From contig NC_090704.1 in assembly GCF_040954835.1 (NCBI RefSeq), forward strand, positions 13,475,501 through 13,539,500: a DNA stretch of 64,000 nt, written 5' to 3'. Shown here piece after piece: positions 22,400-43,394 of this stretch. Under the pieces are notes generated by a model, which was not told where the DNA came from, searched no databases, and saw only the letters and a list, made by a program, of their open reading frames with translations. Position numbers and translations under genes: made by a program. Source of the stretch: Lepisosteus oculatus. Taxonomy: Eukaryota > Chordata > Actinopteri > Semionotiformes > Lepisosteidae. Numbering within the stretch: position 1 is the first letter of the stretch; each line of letters opens with the position of its first letter.

Positions 22400-25300
22400 A
22401 TGACAAGCAGATTGCTAGCATCTTTTAATGTCCTGGACAGCTCCTCTGAGAAGATCTTGAAAAAGCATGCTAGGGTATGTTTAAACATCTGACTAAAAGC
22501 TAGACATGAGATCAATTAAAAAACAAAGAATAAAGTCTTTATAATGTGATAAATGTTGATAATGCCATTAATCAGACCATTAGATAGCTTGATTAACAAT
22601 TATTCCGTGGAATATACAGTAAATCAAATTATTTTGCACTGTCCATCCCTAATTATGTTAACAGCCTACACAATATAATTTACTTAAAAATTATAGTCAT
22701 AAGAATGATATTTATGACATTTACTGATGATGGAGAAAATTCTGATATATTTCACATAACTTAATCCAGGTTAACAGAAGAATATAGTTCTTCTATTTGG
22801 ATTTTATTTTGGATATAATCTGTTAGGATTAAAATGCATCTAACAGATTGCCTGCTGTTAAAAAAGGAAAGAGGAAGTAGTTTGGTATCTGTTCAGGTAA
22901 GTAGAAAATAAACTGTAGAATAGTCTGTAAAGAACAATCGCTTAATAAAAATGTTTTTTGATTCCTTCAGAGCCGACAATTGGGTGATACTCCAAGAAAA
23001 AGATTTACTGATTGTCTTGAAACCTCATATTTGCCATTAAGCAGTGAAAGTGAGTGGGTCTATGACCTGCCTAGCACAAGAAGAACTGAAATCTCGAAAC
23101 CTAAATCAACTAAAGAAATTATAAATGAGGAACAAAGACTCATTCATAAGAAAATAAGGTAAATCTGTCATGACGCATTATAAAATGTTGCAACCTGGAA
23201 ATGCACAATACAGTATATTTACAAAAATATACATGCTATTCAAATCTTAAATTCTTAATCCTGTATTAGAACAAAATTTCTTTCTTTGTGAAGGGAATTT
23301 AGAGGAATATACAGTACAAGACATTGTCTCTGAGAAACCTTGCAGTGACTTTCCATGGGGAATTACTGTATGTATCAACAGTCAAAAGACTGTAATCTCT
23401 TCTTTAGTGGAAAGCATTCATATACACGCTGCATGTATAATTAAATTTGAAGTTCAGTTTTTGAACTATAATTTTAAGAAAAGCAGATACATGTAATCAT
23501 AGATCAACAGACAAATGAGAGTCCTTTTACCATGTTAATGGAAAACAAATATCTGATATCTCTTTGCATTATAAAGGACGATTTTTAAACAGCTAATTCG
23601 TATTTTTGAAGCCTATGGGGTGACATTCTTACATAGAAAATTCCTCTTAAAAACAATAAGCAGTTACAGATGTTACACACCAGATTCTACACAATATGTT
23701 AAGTCTGAAAGACACAGATAAGGAGGCTTGGGTTTGTTCATAATTTATTGAAACTCATCAAGTAACAGGTGCTGTGCCATCCCTTTTATATGTATGTTTA
23801 AATAATGTCCAAGCTGAAGTATAAGAATCAGTGCCTGCGTCAATTATGTAAATTAAAATGAACTTCACAACTCCGTCTTTCACATTTATTGCCCTTTGTA
23901 TCTTTCAGCTCAGCAAGAACTATTAGACCTGTTTCTGCCCTTAAAAGGGCACCCAGGCTAGAGCACAGCGGCAAACCCCACATCAGACCATTCACCTGCC
24001 CTGAGGACCTCGCCTGGAGAGCAGCATACTGGAAAAGTGAGTTAGTGGAAGGAAAGTAGGTGTGAAACCTACACATGTTCATCTTTTGGTGAAAAGATTA
24101 GAAGCATGTTTATTTGTAAATTATTTGTTTGTAAATTATTGTATGATCTTATCATTCAATTTAACATAGTGGCGCAGTGGTTAGCATTGCTACTGTGCAG
24201 CACTGGGGCACTGGGTTCAGTTCTGAACCTGGGGTGTTATCTGTGTGGTGTCTGAATGTTCTCCCCATGTTCAGGTGGGATTCGTCCGGGAGCTCCAGTT
24301 TCCTTCCGCAGTCAGGTAGATGAGTCTACTGTCATGCCACAAATTTTAGAGGTGTAGGACCCCATGCGGTTTCCAAGCCGGGGGTTTAAAGGTGAAGAGA
24401 AGGGAGAGAGAAAGAAAGCCGAGTGTGAAAATCAGATCCAAAGTCGTAGTCGTTTAAACTGCACAGGTCAGTTGGCCAGGAGACCAAAAAACTATCTGCA
24501 CAAAGAGAAAAGGAAGATACAAGCAGAAGCTTCTCTGTATGACCCAACACTGAGCATAGTGAAGAAGGTAAAGAACTCTTAAGTATTCTGGAAATCTAGG
24601 GGTGTGGTAGTAATCGAGAAATGCAATAGGATAATTAATTTAGACGGCGTCTAAAGAATTGGCAGGTGATGGTTCTGATTGTCGGAGGCTGTGTCAATTT
24701 GGCGGCGGCGTTTACTCTGATTAACAAGAGCCGTGACACTTACCTAACTGGGAAAACTGGCCCTGTTGTGAGTGTGTGTTTCTCTGTGTTTGTGCCTGTG
24801 TGTGACCTGCAATGGACTGGCATGCAGTCCAGGGTGGACCCAGCTTTGTGCCCATTGCTTGCCTGGATAGGCTCCAGCTCCTCCCTTGTAACCCTGTGGA
24901 TAAAGTGGTTAAAAAATTGATGGATGGGTTTTTTTCATTTATATATACTTTATTTGTGTTTCCAACAACATTCACAGAAAATGTTTTCCAAACAACAGCA
25001 GAAGATAATCTTTGAATTAATTGCTCCTCTCCAGGATTTTCTTAAATACTGCCAATGTTATGAATGACAGAGTTAATTTAATTTTTGAAGCTCTGTAGGA
25101 TTGTATATCTTTTACACAGTGCCCCAGGGTTTTTAGATAATTCACAAACACCATTTATATTTTCTTTTTCACTTATTACAGTGTCCAAGTAACATTTTCA
25201 GATTAAAAAAATATTTTGAGATACTAGCTATCACTAATTATGTTGATAGGGCAATGAAAGGAGTTTGGTGCAGACTGAATCATCATTACTCCAGACTTAT

Positions 25301-28300
25301 TTTCAAAGTGAAGGCTATAAGTAAAAAAAACAACACCCATCCACTCAGTAACATGATTCAGTGACGTGTGGAACCTTTTTTAGCAGGAATAATGAAGTAA
25401 ACTTTTCCTGTAACAGTTTATCAGACTCTCACATGCCCTGGGAGTAATTCTGTCCCACTTCTCCTTCCAAAACGGCTTCAAGTCAGTGATGTTTGAGGGC
25501 ATTCGTTTATGCACAGCTCTCTTTAGGTCCAATAACAGCATCTCAATGGGGTTGAGATCTGGACTTTGACTTGGCCATTCCAATACCTTGATTCTTTTAT
25601 TTTTCAGCCATTCAGTTGTAGATTTACTGGTGTGTTTTGGAGCATTGTCCTTTTGCATGATCCACTTTTGGCTAAGCTTTAGCCTGTGGACAGATGTGGA
25701 GAGATGGTATCACATTTTCCTCTAGAATGTGCTGGTATAGAGAAAAATGTATGATGGACACAATGATTGTGAGGCATCCAAGTCCTGCGGTTACAAAGCA
25801 GACCCAAATTATTACCACATATCAACCGTCAAGCCACGATGCTTGACGGTTAATATGAGGTTCTTGTGGTAGTACACAGTGTTTGGTTTTCATCAAACAT
25901 GCCATTCTGCATTACAGCCACACAACTCCACTTTGGTCTCATCTGTCCAGAGAACATTGTTCCAGAAGTGATACAATTCATTCAGGTGCTGTTTTGCAAA
26001 CCTAAGGTGTGCAGTAATTTTCTTTTTGGAGAGAAGGGGTTATCTCCTGGATACATTCTACAAAAGTTGTTCTTGTTCAGTCTTTTCCTAAAGGTGAAAT
26101 CATGAACTCCAATATTTATTTTCTGGGCTGCCCACACTTGGGTAGACTGGCAACTGTCTTGAACTTTCTCCATTTGTAAATTATCTTTCTTGCTGTGGAA
26201 TGATAAGACTTCATATTGTTTAGAAATGTATTTTTTAACCTTTCCCAGACAGATGAGCAGCAACGATTCTTTGTCTGAGATCATCACAGATATCTTTTTA
26301 CCTAGGCATCATGACTGTTACCACAAACCTGAAAGCTGCAGACTGAAAAAGTTACTGATTTTATATACAGTTTGAAGTATTTCCTGATGACTAAATATTT
26401 ATGTGCAGTTGTTTAGCAGCACCTGATTCTAATACCTTCTTATCTGATATTGAAGCAGTACTTTTTCACACATCTGATTTTTGGCTGATTTTTTTATTCA
26501 ATGACAAACTAAAATTTGTGTGTGTTATTTGTCAGATAAGGTTAGATTTATTTACTGTAAGGACTCGATGAGGACTACACTTTTCTATACAGTATTGCTC
26601 TTTCTTTGCAGGCAAAGAGAAGAATACCGAAGAAGGATTCATGATTATTACAATTAAAACATCACAGTCCTTAAAATCAGGAAAGAACACAGCACGGAGA
26701 ATCAAATGGTCAAGAGAGGTAATCCATATTAAGAAGTTATTTAAGTTATATTAAATAACTTTACTTTAGAGTATTTAGTAAGATAACACATCATGTTAAT
26801 ACAATGTTCATTACAGCACAATGTAAAAAATACAGACATGTTAAGGTTTATGTGGGTGAAATTACTGTAAATGTACTGATGACTTTGATGATGATGAACA
26901 TATCCTTAAATTACATATCCTTCACACCTGAAGAAGGCTCCACGGCCGAAACGTTGTGTTCTCTTTCTTCTTTTTTTCAGCATGGAATAAACCTATTACT
27001 TGTTCCTTTGCAGCCTACGCATGCTGACGCAGCTACCCACCTGAACTACTATATCCTTAAATTATCTTTCATTTAATCTTTTTCCAGTTTTCTGTTTTCA
27101 GTTGTGTTATTGTTTAAGTAATTTAATTGAAAAATAACCTAAGAAGTAATGTTTTTCTTTTTTTGTTCTTAAGGTAGAAAAAGTCCCATGTTTAGATGCA
27201 TTAAGTAAGCAGAGCAGCCAGGCACTGGTTGGGGGAACTCTTGGCTACACTGACACATCACACTGGTATTCCTTCTCTGCAAACACTAGCCGTGCTGAAG
27301 AGACACCTATTAGCGTTTTTACTGGTAAGCCAACACATTTGGACTCCTGAATTATACCACAGGATATTCCAAAATTCTGGATGATAAAGATAATGTAGCC
27401 CTACTTCACGCACATTCACTTGTGTACCAAAGATAAAAGATGATCAGGTGAACCATTTAATTATATTCTTCTACAATGAAGAACAGAGCATTCAGCTTTT
27501 AGTTCAATGGACAATTCAAACACTCTTATTCATCTGGTGTTTCTTATTAAGCTGATATTTTTCTAAATCCTGAATTCTGAATCCCTTTGTGAAATCATGT
27601 TTTTACGAATGGGCACTAACAGACTTCTGAAATGTATTGTGCATTTTTTATTTGATTTTTACAGGAGAAGATGAAAGTCAATACAGTATTCCTGGGTCAG
27701 TTGGAAAATTGGTTGCACAACAATTACAGTATGGAAATGTTGTCCGCGTTGGCATGAATGGAGCATATAGAAGGTAACAGCAGTTTTTGCAAGACTTATA
27801 TTTACAAATGGCACAGTGATCCACATTCATATAACATCAGAGACTAATATATAACTTATAAAAGGCTACCATGTTCATCGACAATAACATTATAATCGTA
27901 GAGATCCTTACATGTTGACGTGCATTGGAATAGGTTTTACTGCTTTTCTCTTTCCATTTTAAGTGCTAGTCTGGAAAAACAGATAGACTGGTGGGTGTAG
28001 ATTGGATAGATTGAGGGTAAAGGGTATAAAGACCAGTGCAATTAACATGAAAACTATTGGAAGTTCATGTAAAAATATCAAAACTCTTAATGAAAATAGC
28101 TAATCGCATAAGACTCCAAATCAGATGTGTTGAAATTACTGGTCATGTATGATTTTTTTTATTTTTCTATATTTAATGAGAATCAGAGAAAATTCAGAAA
28201 AGGACACTGAAAGAGAAGAACGTGTTCAAAGTGTGAAACATTCAGCTGCTGAAGTCACATCTGAAGTAGTCCCTCTTAGCATGAAAGATGAACTGGAAAA

Positions 28301-29601
28301 AAAGACTGCTAGAATACTTTCACCAAAATCCCAGGATATATACTTGCCTCTTCCAGTAAGGTTTTTTCCTTTATCAAAACCTACTTCTTTATTTTCTTTG
28401 CATGTCATTGGTTTTATTGCTCATTGTTTTATCATTAGAATTTGTGAAGAGAAATTTTATATACCTTGACTCACTGCACATGTACTGATAAGAATCTGAA
28501 TATCTTTTTTTTATTTTGCAGATTGTTAGTAAGACATATCCTGTGGTGTATCATCATGATTATCAACATAAACCATTCTGCAGCCAAGGCTTGCACGCTT
28601 TTGAGGATAAAGAGTCTTTGCATCAAAGGGCAGAAGGAAGGAAAAATGATAAAAATGAAGTCTATTCTGCTATAGTCCGCATAACCCAGTCGATGCAGGA
28701 AGACCACATTATTGGCAAGGCATCACAACGAGAAAGAATGGAAAAGCTTTTTCCTTTGAGACCAGAAACAAACCTGAAAAGGAACAAATCTGGGAAGAAT
28801 AATGCGAATGTTCAAGTGTTAGCAAATGATGGAAAAAACAAAACATGTCTGGACTTTAAAAATGTCCCTCAAGGGATTACTACTCATAATATCTCAGCCC
28901 TATCGCCACGTATTGCTTTGAATAAAGCACCCCAAGGTCTTATCAGTGCATCAAAGTTTAAGAACTCCTCTAATGCTAGTGTAGGTCCAATACAGAATGG
29001 AGTAAATCCAAAACAGCCTCTTGAATTTAATGACTTGTCCACAGACTTTTTAAAAGGGGTGGAAATGATGGTAAAAACAAATTCAACCAGTGGTGGAAAC
29101 CAGACAGCTTCAGTTTTACAAAAAAACATAAGTGCATACCAGGAGAGCAAGAACTACATAAACTTTACAAAGCCACTCAGATATAACAAGAATGAAACCA
29201 TTCTTACCAATCAGCTTTCTCTTATGGAAATGTGCCAATCAGCACATACTTTACTACCAGAGACCTTTATTATGTCAGAAAGCACGGGTGCATATGAGAT
29301 TAATTTTCTTCAGTCAAGGCCAAACAGCAGCACAGAGTACACAGGGAAATTCCAAGAGCAGTGTCCTGCAAAAAAAGGATCACCAGAAGGCAACTTTTCC
29401 CCAATACCTTCGAAGACAGATGTAACAGAGATCTGCACAGAGGTCACTAACAGCATTGGGAGGCCTCAGGATGAAAACAAACCAGATCAAGTTCCTGAAG
29501 AAGAAATGAAGCCTCATACAAAGCTTACATCCTCCGTTGACTCATACGAAGTTATCAGCATTCCTACTGCAGAATGTGACATTCAGAGTGTTTCAGAATG
29601 A
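22400..29601 (+). CDS. C1orf141: C1orf141-like protein of unknown function
   Basis: Coding exons: 22400-22474, 22971-23158, 23909-24036, 26612-26718, 27174-27324, 27665-27773, 28181-28355 (the acceptor could instead give 28187) and 28522-29601. All junctions stay in phase and give about 670 aa, longer than the human protein as I recall it. The N-terminus LLASFNVLDSSSEKILKKHAR resembles human ILEKLDVLDKQAEIIL. Exon 3 has an IRPF motif. Exons 7-8 have PLSMKDELEKKTARILSP followed by YPVVYHHDY, resembling human PLCFEDEL...NPIIFHDTEY. These human strings are from memory. The position between IL23R and SLC35D1 agrees. The protein is hydrophilic, Ser/Asn/Lys-rich and probably disordered, with no signal peptide, membrane span or known domain. 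The last exon encodes more than half of it. The start is the first ATG after the acceptor at 22392. Confidence 0.85.
24165..24930 (+). mobile_element. tRNA-derived SINE split by a later insertion
   Basis: The head (24168-24343) has GTGGCGCAGTGGTTAGCATT and GGGTTCAGTTCTGAAC, then TGTTCTCCCCATGTTC. The tail resumes near 24740 (AACTGGGAAAACTGGCC) and ends ATTGATGGATGGG at about 24930, with GGATAGGCTCCAGC inside. Roughly 390 bases between the two parts do not belong to this family. It lies in the intron between exons 3 and 4 of the C1orf141-like gene. Confidence 0.7.
24344..24742. mobile_element. Unclassified insertion inside a SINE
   Basis: Foreign block interrupting the SINE. Its ends read TGTCATGCCAC (start) and GCCGTGACAC (end), which are loosely inverted to one another. 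It contains a 72-codon open frame (24364-24582) rich in Lys/Arg/Glu with no recognisable domain. Boundaries are uncertain by some tens of bases and the class is unknown. Confidence 0.4.
25330..26555 (-). mobile_element. Tc1/mariner transposon relic (DD34E transposase)
   Basis: On the minus strand 25658-25380 encodes QKDNAPKHTSKSTTEWLKN and then SPDLNPIE, with 34 residues between the catalytic D and E. The first catalytic aspartate is in WTDETKVEL near 25930-25960. Upstream pieces (about 25982-26287) lie in another frame, and in-frame stops interrupt the middle, so the element cannot make transposase. TGTGTGTTATTTGTCAG near 26520 resembles the subterminal region of fish Tc1 elements. I could not fix the terminal inverted repeats, so the outer limits are approximate. 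It lies in the intron before exon 4 of the C1orf141-like gene. Confidence 0.85.
26922..27045 (+). repeat. Short interspersed repeat with hammerhead-like core, plus copy
   Basis: This contains CACCTGAAGAAGGCTCCACG, GGCCGAAACGTTGTG, a pyrimidine-rich stretch, GGAATAAACC and GCAGCCTACGCATGCTGACG. It is an inverted partner of 21118-21250 and better preserved. CTGAAGA ... GGC(loop)GCC ... GAAAC resembles a minimal hammerhead core, although the base next to CTGAAGA is unpaired in my folding by eye. It lies in the intron between exons 4 and 5 of the C1orf141-like gene. Confidence 0.65.
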
Positions 29602-30635
29602 ATCTCTGAAGCTGATGAACTGTGAAAATCTGAGGACACTTGAAATACATTATTATGGTTAACTTTACAAACCCTGCAACACAGCCCTTGGCTCACTCAC
29701 AAGTAAAGACATAATTTAACATTCTATGTGTGAGGGCTTTTTATTTGTTGTTTTAAAGCAAAATATAAGCACAACACTGTGCAGGATGGATTGTGTGTAT
29801 CAATTAAATTTAATTTAAACTACAAGCTGTGAACTTTTATTTCTAGCACTTTATTATTCATTTTATTTGTAACGTTTGATACAAATGATAAAAAAGTACA
29901 TGCAAGTAGGGAACCTAGTTCATCCACATCACTGAAATGCAATTTAGGCGATGGTCATAGGGGGACAGCAAGTTGTGCAAGTCCAAAGTGGCATTTATCC
30001 AGTTAATGACAGTGTAATGATATGGTCTTTAATGGCCAATTAATCGGGACCTAAGTTTGTCTCATGCAGAGAACAGCAACTCCCACATCACAGCGTCCCC
30101 TCAGTGAAACATTGGCTTAGAAATTCTTGTCGAGAAGATTCCAAGCTACTATTCCAGCTACACGACTTGTAGTTGTAGCAGCAACCTGGCTTTCTTAAGA
30201 GTTCTCTAATCGCAATCCGATCAGGGTTCTGAGATCCGAGAAGCAGGGTGCAAGGCAGTAATGTTATGGTGTATTGAACCTGCGTGTATGATTTAACAGC
30301 ACATTTCTCTAAACAATGTTAAACGGGTTCGACGATTATTTAAATATTAGTGCATTAAATATACAGTATATGTTTTAGATAAGGACAATGAAGAGTAGTG
30401 TCAAATAAAACCCTAATACTTTATTGTTGTCTCCTAATTAATAAATACAAATCGTGCAAAAAATACCTCTGACCATAGGGAGAAATAATTTGACTTTTTC
30501 TTTAGTCTCACAGTCAGAATTCATTATTTCTTCCAATGTAGAGTCTTGCACGCTAAGCACCACAGGATGGAGTGGTTGAGTTCTCATTAAAATAGCAAAC
30601 CCTCTTACATCACTTCATACGTATGCTTTGCAAGC
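29602..30635. other. Intergenic: 3' end of C1orf141-like gene and SLC35D1 promoter
   Basis: The first part carries the 3' UTR of the C1orf141-like gene, with ATTAAA at 29803-29808 as the likeliest polyadenylation signal. A more GC-balanced stretch at about 29935-30240 may be an unclassified repeat. The SLC35D1 promoter should lie in the last few hundred bases; I see no TATA box. The start codon of SLC35D1 sits in CATGGCGGAAG, a YY1-type motif. Confidence 0.5.
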
Positions 30636-39902
<9,267 letters not shown>

Positions 39903-42900
39903 TGGAAAATTAACCAGTTATCAGTTTTCTTTGATTGAATTAATTTGTTTATTTTTGTTTTTAGAATTGTAGCCACATTGGCAAAAACAAAACCAAATCG
40001 TATTTTGCAGCTGAAACGGTGTAGTTCATAACACATGGACTTCATAACTCCAGGCTTTGTTTGTGTTAGGTGGTGTTAAAAGACTACACCTTGATATCAA
40101 AGTGATAGTGTGTATCACTTTTAATTCATCCTGTACATAATGTCTCAAACAACGTCTAACGTCTCCAGCAAAAAGGATTGTTTCTGAAATCAGCCTGTAT
40201 GGCTAATAATTCAGTTGGTGTTATAGGTTTTCTGTTTCCTATTGTTGCCCTTTTATTTCACAATTCAATAATTGCCATTATTGAAGTCACATTTTAAATA
40301 TGCAAGAAAGTTTTTAATTTAGTCATTTTTAAATTTGCTCTGTTCGAACTGTGAACAGATTTTATCCCAAAAATCAAAAGCAGGCATTCTGTCCTATTGG
40401 TTAATTCTCTCATTTATGTGTATTCTCCTGGGATCACTTCATATCTTCCAAAGTCCATGGTGCACGTTTTATAAAATACTAAATCATTACCACCTTTTCA
40501 GCTGTTACCACATTGCATATTGTTGTTCACATCACAATTTTAATTTAGAATTCTTTTTAACTATAATAATTTTTTTGTGCATAAACTAACCATTTTTTTA
40601 TGGAGACCTTTTAATTCTGAAAAATGGAGTCTCACAACTGCATTGCCATCTGTTTAATGTTGGAATAACACTTCTCACATAGAAGATGTCTGCCATAATC
40701 TATTCCATCCCAAGCACGCTTCACTCCTCTGCATTGTGGGATTAGGCTGGGGATCTATAATTCAGTGAATTGTTCTTTTGGAATTTCCTCAATTTGTGAA
40801 TCAGTGCTTTCATGGATGTGAAAATAAATGAAATCTAGGGATATTGGTAAGTTCCATCTAAATTGTCACATAAATCTGTGTATTCTAGTGCAAAACATTG
40901 AAGCAAGAAGTGAGACAGACTGTATGATTGTGGTATAATGTGGTGTGCAATTAAATGTACTCATTTAAAAATAGAAATAAGTACGATCTGCAAATGCACT
41001 TTAAAATGTTTTCAAATTAGTTGATAGGCATGGCGAGGTGAAAATGTGCTGCTTTCAAATTTTTATGTTTTATTCCAACAGAATTACCATAATGAAGAGT
41101 GGTACATGGTGACTGATATCAGCTGAAAACATTTCTTTTAAAGATTGTTTCAAAAGTATTGTGTTTGAATATTTAAACACTCTTAGAGGTACAGCAGTTG
41201 CTTTTAGCAGGAATACCTTGTGATAAAAAGTTGTCGTAAGGGACAACTTGCCATTAATTACAAGTCATGACATTGCTACAAATTTGAGTGGATTCACAGT
41301 GTTATTTTTTGCCATTAACATTAGCTATACTGTAAGCAAAATTTCAGTTTTTTTGTCAAAGTGGAAAAACTGCCATTTCTTTTCCGTGATATTTTCCTTT
41401 TTTTTTTTGCAATCGGCACCTTAAAAGTACTTGTTGGAATGGAAGTCCTCTGTTAATTTCATTTTGTTTTTTGTTTAACATCTTCAGGTCATCTTAACAT
41501 ATATCCAGATATCCTGTTAGTCTGGATAAAATACACTGATCTTTTAACAAAATTTCTGAGAGAAATCAAATTCTATATTGATTGTCCATGATAGTATTAG
41601 CATTGAAGGGATTTTTTTCTATTAAAATGAGCCACTCAAGTGAGATGACAGGACTAGGTCCTATAACCAAGTTATGGCAGAATTGATAAGGGCATTATTA
41701 TTGTAATTTAAAAAATGTCAAACTTATATTTCCCTTTTAAGTGCCATAGCAATTTTTATAGGTTTAAACAGTCACATTGGTTACATATTTTCTAAAATAA
41801 GGAACTTACTTTAAGCTTAAAGAACACAAATTCAGTGGTAAAGCTATACTGTATAATGTAATATTTGTAAGATCTCTAAATGAACATTTAAACAAATTAC
41901 ACCTCAAGTGTACATAAAAAACTTTTGTATTCCCTTTAAAGGTGGAATATGTTGTTGATTGAGCTGCCAATTATGTATAATATGATCACAATATTTATTC
42001 ACTCCCCGCCCCTCCCCCTCAGTGTTCATGTTGAAGTACTAACTGTTGAAGTATGTAACTATTGCATGTAAAACTGTTGCAAATTTCTAACATGGTTTAT
42101 GTAATTTAAATAATTGTTCAAAGTACCAAACAAGTTCAATTAAGCCATTTGAGGAGTGGAAAGGTGAATTTGTCTTCTTTCTGTTTAGTAAAGGTGAGGT
42201 CAGCTTGTTTAAAATGTTTGTGTCTGATCTCAGTGCATAACCAGATGCAAATAAATGATGAAGTGCCTGTTCTGTTTCAGAACAGTTGATCCACTACCTT
42301 TAGATGGGCAGTTTATTCTGAATAGGAATTGCATATTTTAGAAACCCAGGTGGATTCATGGTGTTATTTTAAACACTAATGCCTTGTAAATACAGTACAT
42401 TTTCATGAGTCTCATGAATACATTTCTTAATGTAAGTATTCAAAGCAAAGATTACAGTTCTACTGTAAACTAGGAACTGCAGTTTGAACAGTTGACCTGA
42501 TGAACTGTTGAGTATTATGGTTGTTTATAACTTTTCTATAATCTTTTTATATTCAACAAAAATAGATATCTGTGTAATTGTAAACTTTATAAAGAATGTA
42601 ATAGATTGTGTATTTTTCATTATTATAGCGGTTTTGAAGTACATAGAGTACTAGTACTAGTTTAGTGCAGGTCTAAAAATGTTATGTTCCATCATCACAT
42701 CAGTGTTCTATTGTCAGACTGGTATCACAAGTTACAGAATTCAATGGTGAATGCTGTTCCCGTTTTCAAAACATACTTTATAAAGACTGCTGTTCCATGT
42801 AACTTGAGCTACCAACCCCAATTCACATGTAAACATAGTACATTGTTTTATCTGCTGTTCAGCATCTCATCTGTTGATTTATCCTAATGTTTTAAGGCAG

Positions 42901-43305
42901 CTTGGAATGTTCTTTGTGTGAAATCCAAGTTTTCAATGTATTATTTCATCTATTAATGGTTGTGACAACTTATAAAGAGAGAAGTAATGTGATGAAATTT
43001 TTGACACGATTGTCACAGTAGTTTTAACCTTAAAGCCATTGTTTTACATTTTTCAAGATGTGTAAAAAAGCAGCAACTCTTCTATTTAAAGCACAAGTTA
43101 AGAGTGGTACTTCTGTGAGACTTGTTTTCCTTTGTATACATATTGAATGTATTTACAGAGCTATGTATACTGTGGTGCATACTAGTATGTAGTGTACAGT
43201 ATTGTTCTAGAAATAGAGGAAAGCCTGTACCATATTCTGAAAATGTTATTTTTAAAACATCTTTGGTGTGAAGCTGTGAAATAAAATGTTTTTTCAACTT
43301 CAATG
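39903..43305 (+). other. Probable long 3' UTR of SLC35D1
   Basis: No other gene is visible in the 3.4 kb after the SLC35D1 stop, and the strongest plus-strand signal, AATAAA at 43280-43285, lies at its end. An earlier AATAAA candidate sits near 40825. The extent is inferred from these signals only. Confidence 0.5.
43280..43285 (+). terminator. Polyadenylation signal AATAAA (SLC35D1 candidate)
   Basis: AATAAA within GTGAAATAAAATGTTTTTTC, followed by a T-rich stretch. It is the most distal clear plus-strand signal before the convergent MIER1 gene. Confidence 0.5.
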
Positions 43306-43394
43306 CAACCTAAAAGGTGTGAAGAGTAACTGAAATCCTTGTCCTTTTAACAAATGAAATGTAAGGGGAGGCATTTAAAATGCAACATGAGTAG

